A DNA stretch of 64,000 nt from an uncultured Senegalimassilia sp. Lineage in GTDB: Bacteria > Actinomycetota > Coriobacteriia > Coriobacteriales > Eggerthellaceae. This document shows positions 8,389-18,051 of this stretch, one piece after another. The stretch is from contig CAKTWI010000008.1 in the NCBI GenBank assembly GCA_934630815.1, forward strand, positions 1 to 64,000, in the 5' to 3' direction. A model generated the notes under the pieces. That model was not told the origin of the DNA. It worked only from the letters and a program-made list of their open reading frames with translations, and did no database searches. Positions within the stretch are counted from its first letter, which is position 1. Each line of letters starts with the position of its first letter. The position numbers were made by a program, and so were the translations under genes.

Positions 8389-9332
8389 TGCAGCGCTCCA
8401 ATCAGTTCGTTGACGTCTTTGACGCCATGACGCTCGCAATACTCGGCGATGCCGTCGATGACGTCGATGGTTGCCTGGGGGTTGACGAAGTTCGCGGTGC
8501 CCACCGCCACGGCGGTGGCGCCGGCAAGCATGAACTCCACGGCATCGGTGCCGTTCGAGATGCCGCCCATGCCCAGAAGCGGCACCTTCACCGCGTTATG
8601 GCACTGCCACACGCAGCGCAGGGCCACGGGCTTGATGGCGGGACCGGAAAAGCCGGCGAAAGGACGCGACGTGAGCGTGCAGCGGCGATCGGCGTCGATG
8701 GCCATGCCCATGAGCGTGTTGATGAGCGAGATGGCGTCGGCGCCGGCCGCCTCGGCGGCACGGGCGATCTCAGCGATATCGGTGACGTTGGGCGTGAGCT
8801 TCACGATGAGCGGACGGCGGGTGGCCTTACGGCACATGCCCACCACCTTCTCGACGGACTCCACGTGCGTGCCGATGGTCATACCGCCGGCATCGACGTT
8901 CGGGCACGAGATGTTGACCTCGTACGCGTCCACGGGAGCATCTTCAAGCGCCTCGATGACCTGCACGTACTCATCGAAGCTGTGACCGGACACGTTGACG
9001 ATGGCGGTTGCGCCCACCTCGGACAGCCACGGCAGCTCGCAGGCCTTCAGATGCTCGACGCCGGGGTTTTGCAAGCCGATGGAATTGAGCATGCCCGAAG
9101 GCACCTCGGCGATACGCGGGGAGGCGTTGCCCTCCCACCCGTTGAGCGAGACGCCCTTGGTGGTGACGGCGCCGAGGGCGGAGACGTCCACGAAGTCGGA
9201 ATACTCGCGGCCCGCGGCGAAGGTGCCGGATGCCGTGGTCACGGGGTTTTTCATGGAAAGCCCGCCGAGGTTGACGGCCATGTTGACGCTTGTGGGGGCC
9301 GCGGTTGCGGGAAGCATGGGGGTTGCAGTCAT
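8382..9332 (-). CDS. pyrD: Dihydroorotate dehydrogenase B, catalytic subunit
   Basis: PyrD oxidises dihydroorotate to orotate with FMN. The 316-residue protein is a class 1B enzyme: NPVTTASGTF at the N-terminus, the active-site Cys in VNISCPN near residue 140, and LSLINT-type FMN contacts (AISLINTLMGMAID). The C-terminus carries LGMGGISNGTDAVEFMLAGA. Class 1B uses NAD+ through the PyrK subunit encoded directly upstream, which fits an anaerobe. It begins right where pyrK stops. Confidence 0.96.
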   Translation of the reverse strand: MTATPMLPATAAPTSVNMAVNLGGLSMKNPVTTASGTFAAGREYSDFVDVSALGAVTTKGVSLNGWEGNASPRIAEVPSGMLNSIGLQNPGVEHLKACELPWLSEVGATAIVNVSGHSFDEYVQVIEALEDAPVDAYEVNISCPNVDAGGMTIGTHVESVEKVVGMCRKATRRPLIVKLTPNVTDIAEIARAAEAAGADAISLINTLMGMAIDADRRCTLTSRPFAGFSGPAIKPVALRCVWQCHNAVKVPLLGMGGISNGTDAVEFMLAGATAVAVGTANFVNPQATIDVIDGIAEYCERHGVKDVNELIGALQC

Positions 9333-10139
9333 CTACCACACCACCTTTTCTGCATCGAAAACCGGGCCGTCGACGCACGAGCGCTTCTTGCCGTCGACTG
9401 TGTCCACCACGCACGACAGGCACGCGCCAACGCCGCAGGCCATGCGCTTTTCCAGGGAGATTTGGCACGGCACGCCGGCCTCGGCCGCCTGACCGGCCAC
9501 GATCTTCATAAGGGGCTCGGGGCCGCAGCACGCCACGTACTGATACGGCGCGCCGTCGACGCCGGCGGCAAGCGCTTCCTGCACCAAGGAGGTGCAGAAG
9601 CCCTTACGGCCGAGCGTGCCATCGTCGGTTGCCACGCGCACATCGCGAGACAGAAGCTGCTCGTAGCGCTTCAAGCACACGAGCGCATCGGCGGTTTGCG
9701 CGCCGAGCACCACGTCCACGTGCACGCCGGAGCCGACGAGCTCCTGGCACAGCATGAACAGCGGGGCCGCACCCACGCCGCCGCCCACGAGCAGCGCGCG
9801 CTGCGTACCGGCGGGCGCCTGCCAGCGACGACCGACTGGCCCGATAAGCTCGGCGGATTCGATTTCATTAGCCACATCGGGGGCAAGCGCGGCAAGATGG
9901 TTCGTGCCGAAACCCACCGTTTGATACAGCACGTCGAGCGTGCCGCCGGCCGTATCGGCCGCGTACACCGAGAACGGGCGGCGCAGCACATGGCCTTCCA
10001 TTCCGGGAATCTTCATATGCACGAATTGACCGGGTTCGATCGCGGCCGCGATGGCCGGCGAGGAAAGCGTCATGAGATACAGATTCGGACCGACGCATTC
10101 GTTTTCCAGAATGCGGACCCGCTCGTTCACAAGCGCCAC
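9333..10139 (-). CDS. pyrK: Dihydroorotate dehydrogenase B, electron-transfer subunit
   Basis: PyrK carries FAD and a [2Fe-2S] cluster and passes electrons from PyrD to NAD+. The 268-residue protein shows the FAD-binding RRPFSVYAAD motif and the NAD-binding GGGVGAAPLFMLCQEL. The cluster motif is CGVGACLSCVVDTVDGKK followed by a fourth Cys in RSCVDGP. It abuts pyrD. About 356 non-coding bases with a long inverted repeat separate it from carB, so it may have its own promoter. Confidence 0.95.
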   Translation of the reverse strand: MALVNERVRILENECVGPNLYLMTLSSPAIAAAIEPGQFVHMKIPGMEGHVLRRPFSVYAADTAGGTLDVLYQTVGFGTNHLAALAPDVANEIESAELIGPVGRRWQAPAGTQRALLVGGGVGAAPLFMLCQELVGSGVHVDVVLGAQTADALVCLKRYEQLLSRDVRVATDDGTLGRKGFCTSLVQEALAAGVDGAPYQYVACCGPEPLMKIVAGQAAEAGVPCQISLEKRMACGVGACLSCVVDTVDGKKRSCVDGPVFDAEKVVW

Positions 10140-10327
10140 AGGGCTCCTTCCGTCACGGTGGCCGCGATGCGGCCCTTGCTATGTTGTGAGCGATTGTACC
10201 ATTGCTGCAGCTGGCAAGGGGAAATGCAGACAGTTCGAACGCAAACGGACCACGAGCACGCCCGAGTAACCGCATGCAAGGGACGGGACGGCGCATGCGA
10301 CGAAACGAATAAGGGCGACGGCATCGG

Positions 10328-10383
10328 GAAGGGGACGGGTCCGGCAAAGCAAGAAAAGCCGCCGTACGAAGCCCGTCCCCTTC
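10328..10383. repeat. GC-rich inverted repeat between carB and pyrK
   Basis: Perfect 12-bp arms (GAAGGGGACGGG and CCCGTCCCCTTC) flank a 32-base spacer that itself contains CGGC and GCCG able to pair. A second palindrome with GCATGC ends lies at 10272-10298. The 10140-10495 gap holds no gene that I recognise. The GGGGACGG core recurs in the inverted repeat at 21275-21349, suggesting a dispersed REP-like element rather than a simple terminator; no T-tract follows on either strand. Confidence 0.6.
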
Positions 10384-10495
10384 TTCCCTTCCCCGCCGGC
10401 TCACGCGCTCACGGGGACCCCAAAGCGAACGCGATGTCCATAACGCTTGCAAACCGGCCCACCGGCCCGCAAGCACTATGGGGGGGCCATAAGCC

Positions 10496-13400
10496 CTACT
10501 GCGCCGAATCGCCCTCAAGCGGCAAAGGATGCTGCGGAAGATCCTGCAGCGCGATGGCCGATAGCCCGTTCGCGCGCATGGCCTCCAAGCCGGCGGCCAT
10601 GGCCTGAGCGCCCGCAAGCGTGGTGATCTGCGTCACGCCGTGCTTGACCGCCTCGGTTCGAAGCTCGTACCCGTCGTCGCGGGTAGCATGGCCGAACGGC
10701 GTGTTGATCATCAAGGCTATCTTGCCGGCGACCAACATGTCGAGCACGTTGGGCGCGCCTTCGCTGATCTTCTTGACCGGTGTACAGTCTACACCGGCTG
10801 CGCGAAGCGTACGCAACGTGCCCTCGGTTGCCACGATATGGAAGCCGAGGCGCACGAAATCGCGCGCGATGGGCACGATGCCGCGTTTGTCGCGATCGCA
10901 CACGCTCACGAACACCGTTCCCCCTTCAGGGAGCTTATAGCTGATGGCAAGCTGCGTCTTATCGAACGCGCAGGGGAAGTTCTCCGCAATGCCCATGACC
11001 TCGCCCGTCGACTTCATTTCAGGTCCAAGGATGGTATCAGCGCCCGGGAATCGACCGAAGGGCATGACCGCCTCCTTGACGCTGAAATGGTCGAGGCGAC
11101 GTTCGTCGCTGGGAAGATGCAGATCGGCGATGCTCTCCCCCGCCATGATGCGGGCAGCTGCCTGAGCCAAGGGCACGCCCGTGGCCTTCGAAGCGAACGG
11201 CACGGTGCGGCTTGCGCGCGGATTCGCCTCGATCATGTAGATGACCTGGTCCTTGATGGCGAACTGGATGTTGAGAAGCCCAACCACGCCCAAGCGGAGC
11301 GCCAGGCGGCGCGCGATAGAGCGCAGATGTGCCTGGATAGCGTCGGAGAGCGAGAACGGCGGCGTGCAGCACGCCGAGTCGCCGGAATGGATGCCCGCCA
11401 TCTCGATGTGTTCCATGATGGCTCCGACGTAGGTCTCGGTGCCATCGCACAGGGCATCAAGGTCAAGCTCGACGGCTCCCTCGAGGAAACGGTCGAGATA
11501 TACCGGATGATCCGGCGTGATCTTGGCCGCTTCCGCCATATAGCGCTTCAACTGGCTGTCATCGTAGACGATGCCCATGCCGCGACCGCCGAGCACGTAG
11601 CTCGGGCGCACGAGCAGCGGGAACCCAATGTCAGCCGCAACCTTTCGCGCCTGTTCGATAGTGGTCGCCTGCCCGGCGGCCGGATACGCGATGTCGAGCT
11701 CGTCGCACACGGCGCGGAACCGGTCGCGATCCTCAGCAAGGTCGATCGCCTCGGGCTTCGTGCCCATGATATGGACCCCCGCAGCCTGCAGAGCCGCCGC
11801 CAGCTTCAACGGGGTCTGCCCGCCTAGGGTGACGACAACGCCCTCGGGCTGCTCGACATCGACGATGTCCATGACGTCCTCGAACGTGAGCGGCTCGAAG
11901 TACAGCTTATCGGAGGTATCGTAGTCGGTCGACACGGTTTCAGGGTTGCAGTTGACCATGATGGTCTCGTACCCCGCATCGCGCAACGCATAGCTGGCGT
12001 GCACGCAGCAATAGTCGAATTCGATGCCCTGCCCGATACGGTTCGGACCGGCGCCTAAGATCATGGCGCTTTTGCGACCCGGCGTGGGAACGGCCTCGTT
12101 TTCGTCCGCATCATAGGTTTTGTAGTGATATGCCGTGGTACCGGGGAACTCCGCCGCGCAGGTGTCGACCGTCTTGAACGCCGGCACCACGCCAAGGCGC
12201 TTACGCTGAGCACGTACCTCCAGCTCATCGGCACCGACTAGGTGTCCGATCTGCACATCGGACAGGCCCATACGCTTCAGCAGGCGGAAGGCGTCCGCAT
12301 CAAGCTGCTCAAGAGACATGCCGCGAAGGTTCTCCTCGATGACGACGATATCGCGCATACGGTCGATGAACCACGGATCAATGCCCGTGGCCTCGTGCAA
12401 CCGCTGCGTGCTCCACCCGCGGCGAAGCGCCTCGGCCATATAGAAGATGCGGTCTTGCGTGGGGCGCCCGACCAGCTCATCGAAGCCGTCCTGTTCCAGC
12501 ACGTCCTTGCATTTGCCATCGGCGTTCAGGCCGGCGCGCCCGTTCTCCAGCGAGCGCATGGCCTTGCCGAGCGCTTCCTCGAACGTACGCCCGATCGCCA
12601 TGACCTCGCCCACGGCCTTCATGCGCGTGGACAGGACGTCGTCTGCGCCCTGGAACTTCTCGAACGCAAAACGCGGGACCTTCACCACGCAGTAGTCGAT
12701 GGACGGCTCGAAGCATGCGGGCGTGGCCTTAGTGATGTCGTTGACGATTTCATCAAGCGTATACCCGACGGCAAGGCGCGCCGCTGCCTTCGCGATGGGG
12801 AAGCCAGTGGCCTTGGAAGCAAGCGCCGACGAGCGCGACACGCGCGGGTTCATCTCGATGACCACCATGCGGCCGTTTTGCGGGTTCACAGCGAACTGCA
12901 CGTTCGACCCGCCAGTTTCCACGCCCACCTTCTCGAGGATGGCGAGGCTTGCGGCGCGCATGCGCTGGTATTCCACATCGCTGAGCGTTTGAGCAGGGGC
13001 GACGGTGATCGAATCGCCCGTGTGCACGCCCATGGCGTCAAGGTTCTCGATGGAGCAGACGATGATGCCGTTTCCAGCCTTATCGCGCATGACCTCCATC
13101 TCGTACTCTTTCCAGCCCTCGATGGATTCCTCGACGAGGACCTCGCCGGCTGGCGACAGCTCAAGGCCCTGCGACACGATCAGGCGCAGCTCCTCCTCGT
13201 TGTGCGCGATGCCGCCGCCCGCACCGCCCATGGTAAAACTCGGGCGCAAAACCACCGGATACCCGAGCCTGTCCACAATGGCCAGCGCATCGGCTACGCG
13301 ATAGGCATAATCGCTGCGAGCCGTCTCGATGCCCAGCTCGGCCATGCACTCGTTGAACAGCTTACGGTCCTCGCCGCGCTTGATGGCGTCAAGGTCGCAG

Positions 13401-13750
13401 CCGATCATCTCGACCCCGTATCTTTCCAGAATGCCCGATTCCGCCAGCTCGACTGCGGCGTTCAAGCCGGTTTGCCCGCCCAAGGTGGGCAAAAGCGCAT
13501 CCGGATGCTCGCGAGCGATGACCCGCTCGATGAACTCGGCGGTAATGGGCTCGACATAGGTGCGGTCGGCCATGGCGGGATCGGTCATGATGGTGGCCGG
13601 GTTGGAGTTGACCAGCACCACGCGATAACCCTCGTCCTTGAGCACCTTGCAGGCTTGCGTTCCGGAGTAGTCGAACTCGCACGCCTGGCCGATGACGATA
13701 GGGCCCGAGCCGATGACCAGAATGGTTTCGATTTCGTTGCGTTTAGGCAT
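10496..13750 (-). CDS. carB: Carbamoyl-phosphate synthase large subunit
   Basis: CarB makes carbamoyl phosphate from bicarbonate, ammonia (from CarA) and two ATP, feeding pyrimidines and arginine. The 1084-residue protein has the duplicated ATP-grasp architecture. The first half starts [18 protein letters not shown]. The second half begins near residue 550 with [24 protein letters not shown]. The C-terminal MGS-like allosteric domain follows about residue 940 ([14 protein letters not shown]). Length matches the family. The start MPKRNEIE at 13750 was chosen because it overlaps the carA stop by 8 bases; the longer frame adds an unlikely MPKQRRSPR leader. Confidence 0.97.
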   Translation of the reverse strand: MPKRNEIETILVIGSGPIVIGQACEFDYSGTQACKVLKDEGYRVVLVNSNPATIMTDPAMADRTYVEPITAEFIERVIAREHPDALLPTLGGQTGLNAAVELAESGILERYGVEMIGCDLDAIKRGEDRKLFNECMAELGIETARSDYAYRVADALAIVDRLGYPVVLRPSFTMGGAGGGIAHNEEELRLIVSQGLELSPAGEVLVEESIEGWKEYEMEVMRDKAGNGIIVCSIENLDAMGVHTGDSITVAPAQTLSDVEYQRMRAASLAILEKVGVETGGSNVQFAVNPQNGRMVVIEMNPRVSRSSALASKATGFPIAKAAARLAVGYTLDEIVNDITKATPACFEPSIDYCVVKVPRFAFEKFQGADDVLSTRMKAVGEVMAIGRTFEEALGKAMRSLENGRAGLNADGKCKDVLEQDGFDELVGRPTQDRIFYMAEALRRGWSTQRLHEATGIDPWFIDRMRDIVVIEENLRGMSLEQLDADAFRLLKRMGLSDVQIGHLVGADELEVRAQRKRLGVVPAFKTVDTCAAEFPGTTAYHYKTYDADENEAVPTPGRKSAMILGAGPNRIGQGIEFDYCCVHASYALRDAGYETIMVNCNPETVSTDYDTSDKLYFEPLTFEDVMDIVDVEQPEGVVVTLGGQTPLKLAAALQAAGVHIMGTKPEAIDLAEDRDRFRAVCDELDIAYPAAGQATTIEQARKVAADIGFPLLVRPSYVLGGRGMGIVYDDSQLKRYMAEAAKITPDHPVYLDRFLEGAVELDLDALCDGTETYVGAIMEHIEMAGIHSGDSACCTPPFSLSDAIQAHLRSIARRLALRLGVVGLLNIQFAIKDQVIYMIEANPRASRTVPFASKATGVPLAQAAARIMAGESIADLHLPSDERRLDHFSVKEAVMPFGRFPGADTILGPEMKSTGEVMGIAENFPCAFDKTQLAISYKLPEGGTVFVSVCDRDKRGIVPIARDFVRLGFHIVATEGTLRTLRAAGVDCTPVKKISEGAPNVLDMLVAGKIALMINTPFGHATRDDGYELRTEAVKHGVTQITTLAGAQAMAAGLEAMRANGLSAIALQDLPQHPLPLEGDSAQ

Positions 13751-15101
13751 TCGCGGGCTCCTTCGCTGCTTCGGCACCGAACCGCCAGCCAGCCAAGCGG
13801 TCGACGGCGATATCGATGTCCAGATAATCCTTGCGTCCCTCCATCAAGCGCGCGAACGCCATGAACAGATAGTGCGCATCAGTCGGGCCCGGGGCAGCCT
13901 CGGGATGGTACTGCACGCAGAATGCGGGGACGTCCAGGAACGCCACGCCTTCCACCGTGCCGTCGTTAAGGTTGACATGGGTGAGCTGTATGCGCCCGAA
14001 GCGTTCGTTTCTCACGACGGGAGCGATGCCGACGCGTACCCAAAAGCGCAGGTCATCGTGATGCTCGGTATGCCCGCCCGACAGCTCGGGAACAAGCTCG
14101 CCCATGCTGGGGAACAACACGCCGAACCCGTGGTTTTGCGCCGTGATCTCCACACGGCGCGTGAGAAGGTTCATCACGGGATGGTTGCCGCCTCGATGGC
14201 CGAACTTCAGCTTCTCTATATCGGCGCCGGCGGCCTTGCCCATCATCTGGTGGCCCAGGCAAATGCCGAACATCGGCACCTGGCCGAGCAGCTTCTCCAC
14301 CTGGGAATACGTCCCCGAAACCGCATCGGGGTCACCGGGGCCGTTGCTTAGGAACACGCCGTCGGGATGATGCGCGAGCACATCCTCGGCCGGAGTGTCC
14401 CACGGCACGCACGTGACCGAGCATCCGGCGCGTACGAGCCCGTCGAGGATGGAGCGCTTCACGCCGCAATCGTAGGCGACCACGCGGAAGCGGGAAGCGG
14501 GCGCTTCAGTCAAGGCGAACCGCACGCTGTTCGGCGCATCACCGGCGGTATGCGCATAGGAACGTTCGCACGACACCGTGGCGGCAAGGTTTTGCCCCAC
14601 GATGCTCTCGCTCGCGCGCACTTTCATGAGCAGGCTTTCCACGTCATCATCGACGGTGGAGATGATCGCGCGCTGGGCACCATGGTCGCGCACGTGGCGC
14701 ACGAGCGCGCGCGTGTCCACGCCCTCGATGGCCACCACGCCGTTGCGTTGCAAGTACTCGCCAACAGACATGCCACTGCGCCAATTGCTCGGCGTTGCGC
14801 ACATATCTCGAACAACCAGGCCTCGCAGGGCGGGCTTGCCCGATTGCGCGTCCTCAAGGTTCACGCCGTAGTTCCCGATCTGCGGATATGTCAACGCGAT
14901 GATCTGGCCTGCATAGCTGGGGTCGCTGATCACCTCGAGATACCCCTCAAGCGAGGTGTTGAAGCATATCTCGCCAAAAGCCTCCCCCGCGGCACCGCAG
15001 GAGGCGCCGAAGAACACCGTACCATCTTCTAAAGCCAACGCAGCCTTCGCGCCAACCCCCTTCGAGGTCCCGCGAAGCAGCTGTTCCGTGATGTCGCTCA
15101 C
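13743..15101 (-). CDS. carA: Carbamoyl-phosphate synthase small subunit (glutaminase)
   Basis: CarA hydrolyses glutamine and channels ammonia to CarB. The 452-residue protein starts at GTG ([11 protein letters not shown]) after AAAGGAG; the longer frame lacks a site. The N-terminal CPSase domain contains [10 protein letters not shown] and [20 protein letters not shown]. The class I glutamine amidotransferase domain has the nucleophile in FGICLGHQ and the His-Glu pair in YHPEAAPGP. It is longer than the usual 360-390 residues. Compared with the E. coli protein there are about 33 extra residues between AQNHGF and THVNLNDGT, plus a C-terminal tail. It is preceded by a PyrR-binding-loop-like leader. 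Confidence 0.95.
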   Translation of the reverse strand: MSDITEQLLRGTSKGVGAKAALALEDGTVFFGASCGAAGEAFGEICFNTSLEGYLEVISDPSYAGQIIALTYPQIGNYGVNLEDAQSGKPALRGLVVRDMCATPSNWRSGMSVGEYLQRNGVVAIEGVDTRALVRHVRDHGAQRAIISTVDDDVESLLMKVRASESIVGQNLAATVSCERSYAHTAGDAPNSVRFALTEAPASRFRVVAYDCGVKRSILDGLVRAGCSVTCVPWDTPAEDVLAHHPDGVFLSNGPGDPDAVSGTYSQVEKLLGQVPMFGICLGHQMMGKAAGADIEKLKFGHRGGNHPVMNLLTRRVEITAQNHGFGVLFPSMGELVPELSGGHTEHHDDLRFWVRVGIAPVVRNERFGRIQLTHVNLNDGTVEGVAFLDVPAFCVQYHPEAAPGPTDAHYLFMAFARLMEGRKDYLDIDIAVDRLAGWRFGAEAAKEPANA

Positions 15102-15206
15102 ATGCAACTCCTTTCGTGACGGCAAGCGCGCACCGACTCCGCAAGGCCGAATCCCCACGTCGTGGGCCGAACACCATGTAATCAAAGCCGGCCATCGCCT
15201 GCCATA

Positions 15207-15240
15207 TTCCTTTTCGGTCTCTCCGTACCGCCCTTAAAGG
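15207..15240 (-). promoter_or_regulatory. PyrR-binding-loop-like RNA hairpin in the carA leader
   Basis: On the minus strand the leader reads CGGTACGGAGAGACCG at 15215-15230: a CGGT/ACCG stem closes a loop containing ACGGAGAG, inside an outer CCTT/AAGG stem. This matches the known PyrR recognition hairpin with its purine-rich GAGAG loop, and the same element occurs in the pyrR leader. A TATACT -10-like sequence (plus 15250-15255) lies just upstream, so the transcript would begin at the hairpin. I see no poly-T attenuator between it and carA, so control could be translational or through a structure I did not resolve. Confidence 0.75.
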
Positions 15241-15468
15241 ACTTGGAGGAGTATACAGCTGAATAGCTGTTTCGCTTTGCGATATGCGGTTTTATTACCT
15301 ATTGTTAACGTAATATGCATTGCAATCGACTGCCGATTTTGTGCAAGCGCACATAAACCCCTGGTGGGACGCGGATTTCGGCCCGCTTTCCCATTGAGGG
15401 GAACCTCCCATACGTAGTAGGATGTCTGCTATACGGGGAAATATTCCGGAATCGGGAAGGGGAAACCG

Positions 15469-16665
15469 ATGGGAATCGATGAACAGGCGACAAGCCAACC
15501 TCCAGGTGCGATGCGCGGCGCCATCGTGGGAACGGTGGCTTTGGTAACGGTGTTCGCGGCAGCCTCCGCGCCCATCCCGCTTTACGCCACGTGGCAGCAA
15601 CAGCTGGGTCTTTCCGCCTCCGACGTTTCCATGACCATCGTCATGTACCTGTTCGGTGTGCTTTCCGTCCTGTTCTTCGCCGGATCGCTGTCGGACGCAT
15701 CCGGGCGCAGGCCCACGGTGGGCGCCGCGCTTGCCTGCGGCGTTGCCGGCTGCCTGCTGTTCATCGGGCTGTCAAGCGGCCCCATGCTGCAATTCGCCCG
15801 TTTCGTGCAAGGTGTTTCCTGCGCGCTCTCCATGAGCGCCACTTCCGCGTTCGTGATCGACTGCACCTCAGAGCGTCATCGCACGTTCGGCATGACCATC
15901 GCAAGCACGGGGTACTTGATCGGGCTCACCGTCGGCTCCCTGGGCATCGGGTTTTTCGCCACCGTCTCCACCGCCTATTGGCAGGTGTTCGCCGTGATGG
16001 CCGTAATCATGCTTGTCACGATGCTCGCCCTGCCCTTCACTCCCGAAACAGTGCACAACCGCATCACCTGGAAAAAAGCCGTGAAGCCGATGGTGCACGT
16101 TCCTCCCCATCTTCGAAAGCTGCTCCCCATCGTGGCCGGCGGCTATATCTCCACCTGGTCGGTTGGCTTCTTCTTCCAGTCGCTTTCCACGCCGGCATCG
16201 GTGGACTACTTCGGCGCAACCGACCCGCTCATCCCCTCCCTAGTGCTGGCTTTGGCCATGGCGCCAAGCGCGTTGGGAGGGCCTGTTTCGGCGCGCATAG
16301 GCACGCGACCTTCTATGATTGTCGGCTACATCATCATGTTCGGCACGATCATTGCGCTAGGGGTGTGCATGGTGTTGGGGCTTTTGATCCCCTATCTGGT
16401 GCTTGAAGTGGTGTTCGCCGTTACCACGGGCATGATTCTATCCTCAAGCCTGCATATGCTCATCAGCGCATCCACCCCGCAGGAAAACGCCAGCGTGGTG
16501 ACACTTGCCAACCTGACCGGCTATGTGGGGTCGACCGTGGTCTCAACCATTCAAACAGGGCTCACCGCCACATTCGACCTGGCAACAGTGTACGCCTTCA
16601 TCGCGCTCCTGGCCGCCATCTCCATCGTGCCGGGATGCATATCCATGGCCAAGCATAAGCGATAA
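15469..16665 (+). CDS. Major facilitator superfamily transporter, tandem copy 1
   Basis: This is a 12-helix MFS carrier of 398 residues. Helix 2 ends in the family motif A, GSLSDASGRRPTVGAAL, at about residues 75-90. The central loop carries VKPMVHVPPHLRKLLP. The start ATG has GGGAAGGGG upstream. It is clearly paralogous to the next gene: matching blocks include TFAAV- or TVFAA-type helix 1, MSATSAF, DCTS, RTFG.TIASTG, FFQSLSTPA and APSALGGP. The substrate is unknown. Both copies sit between the two pyrimidine operons and could import a nucleobase or nucleoside, but MFS sequence alone does not show this. Confidence 0.85.
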   Translation: MGIDEQATSQPPGAMRGAIVGTVALVTVFAAASAPIPLYATWQQQLGLSASDVSMTIVMYLFGVLSVLFFAGSLSDASGRRPTVGAALACGVAGCLLFIGLSSGPMLQFARFVQGVSCALSMSATSAFVIDCTSERHRTFGMTIASTGYLIGLTVGSLGIGFFATVSTAYWQVFAVMAVIMLVTMLALPFTPETVHNRITWKKAVKPMVHVPPHLRKLLPIVAGGYISTWSVGFFFQSLSTPASVDYFGATDPLIPSLVLALAMAPSALGGPVSARIGTRPSMIVGYIIMFGTIIALGVCMVLGLLIPYLVLEVVFAVTTGMILSSSLHMLISASTPQENASVVTLANLTGYVGSTVVSTIQTGLTATFDLATVYAFIALLAAISIVPGCISMAKHKR

Positions 16666-16758
16666 CTGTAAGCGAAAGAGCCTTCGCGTCCGGATAGGGA
16701 AATGCGTTTCGACGCTCCCCCATGCAATGCGACGGGCTGGCAATGACGAGGAGGGGAC

Positions 16759-17946
16759 ATGACCGAAAACTGCGAAGCATCGAACGCGAAAGACTTAAGA
16801 AGCGCCATCATCGCGGCGTGCGCCATGCTGCTGACCTTCGCCGCGGTGGCGGTGCCTGTGCCGCTGTATGCCGAGTACAAGATAGCCCTGGGGCTGACCG
16901 ACGCCGACATCTCGTTGACCATGGTTTCCTATCTTACCGGAGTACTGACCACGTTATTCCTAGGAGGGTCGCTCTCGGATGCGCTCGGTCGCAGGCCGCT
17001 TGTGGCCGCTGCCCTGCTATTCGGCTCGCTTGCCTGCGCGCTGTATATCTGGCTGCCTAACGGGGCCGCCTTGCAGATCGCCCGTATGGTGCAAGGCATA
17101 TCGTGCGGTCTTACCATGAGCGCAACCTCGGCTTTCATGCTCGACTGCACCTCGCAGCGCTATCGCACCTTCGGCACCACCATCGCCAGCACCGGATGCC
17201 TGATCGGTATGATGATCGGGTCTTTGGGCATCGGCATATACGCCACGTTCTCGCGCAACTATATCCCCATGTTCGCCGTGCTCATCGTGCTGATGATGCT
17301 CAATGCCATCCTGCTTCCGCTTGCACAGGAAACGGTCACGCAGCGGATCACCATCCGCAAGGCCATCAAACCGCTCGTGCATATCCCGAAGAACCTTCGT
17401 CCGGTATTCCCGCTTGCTGCAGGATGCTATATCGCGGCTTGGGGCACCGGTGTGTTTTTCCAATCGCTGTCAACCCCTGCCGCTGTGGCGTACTTCCAGT
17501 CAACCGACCCGCTGATCCCCGCGCTCATGTTTGCGCTGGCCATGGCCCCGAGCGCCCTGGGAGGCCCCATGTCCGCCCGCACCACCACGCGTTTCGCCGT
17601 ATACGGTGGCACGGCATTGCTGTGCGTCACCTACGCGATCTTGTGGTTCACGTTGACGAAGGGCATGACGGTGCCGTTCCTGATCGCCGATGGCGTGTTC
17701 AGCGTTTCCACCGGCATCCTGCTGTCGGCTAGCATGCACATGCTCATCAGTTATAGCGATCCCGCCGACAGCGCAAGCGTGGTGTCGCTCATCAACTTCA
17801 CCGGCTATGTAGGTTCCACCGTGGTGAGCATCGCCATGAGCACCATCGCCAACACCTTGCCTTTGAGCACCGTGCTTATGGTCGGTTTCGCCATCTCCAT
17901 GGTCTTCATGATCCCCGGTTTCGCGACGAGGGCGCTGCGCAAGTAA
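16759..17946 (+). CDS. Major facilitator superfamily transporter, tandem copy 2
   Basis: This is a 395-residue, 12-helix MFS carrier with motif A as GSLSDALGRRPLVAAAL. It is a diverged tandem duplicate of the gene 93 bases upstream, aligning along its whole length without large gaps. GAGGAGGGG precedes the ATG. Conservation is strongest in helices 4-5 (MSATSAFMLDCTSQRYRTFGT) and around FFQSLSTPAAVAYFQSTDPLIPAL. The copies are diverged enough that they probably have different substrates or expression, or are old. A bidirectional terminator follows. Confidence 0.85.
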   Translation: MTENCEASNAKDLRSAIIAACAMLLTFAAVAVPVPLYAEYKIALGLTDADISLTMVSYLTGVLTTLFLGGSLSDALGRRPLVAAALLFGSLACALYIWLPNGAALQIARMVQGISCGLTMSATSAFMLDCTSQRYRTFGTTIASTGCLIGMMIGSLGIGIYATFSRNYIPMFAVLIVLMMLNAILLPLAQETVTQRITIRKAIKPLVHIPKNLRPVFPLAAGCYIAAWGTGVFFQSLSTPAAVAYFQSTDPLIPALMFALAMAPSALGGPMSARTTTRFAVYGGTALLCVTYAILWFTLTKGMTVPFLIADGVFSVSTGILLSASMHMLISYSDPADSASVVSLINFTGYVGSTVVSIAMSTIANTLPLSTVLMVGFAISMVFMIPGFATRALRK

Positions 17947-17987
17947 CGAGAATCACCTGCAACAGCATAATTAACCTATTCGAACGC

Positions 17988-18028
17988 AAAAAGGGACGTC
18001 CCGGATTCCGTCCAGGACGTCCCTTCGT
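17988..18028. terminator. Bidirectional terminator between the MFS pair and pyrC
   Basis: An 11-bp perfect stem (AAGGGACGTCC with GGACGTCCCTT) encloses a 13-base loop. On the minus strand it is followed by TTTTTGCG, so it best terminates pyrC; on the plus strand CGTTT follows, giving weaker termination of the MFS transcript. Confidence 0.85.
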
Positions 18029-18051
18029 TTATGCGCTGATAAAGTCCGGCG

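Noticed and set aside
8388-10607. 739-codon open frame on the plus strand opposite pyrD and pyrK
   Set aside because: It is antisense to well-recognised genes and has the His/Gly/Arg-rich composition expected of a shadow frame in GC-rich DNA.
12242-13864. 540-codon plus-strand frame opposite carB
   Set aside because: Same reason: the minus strand carries clear CarB motifs through the whole stretch.
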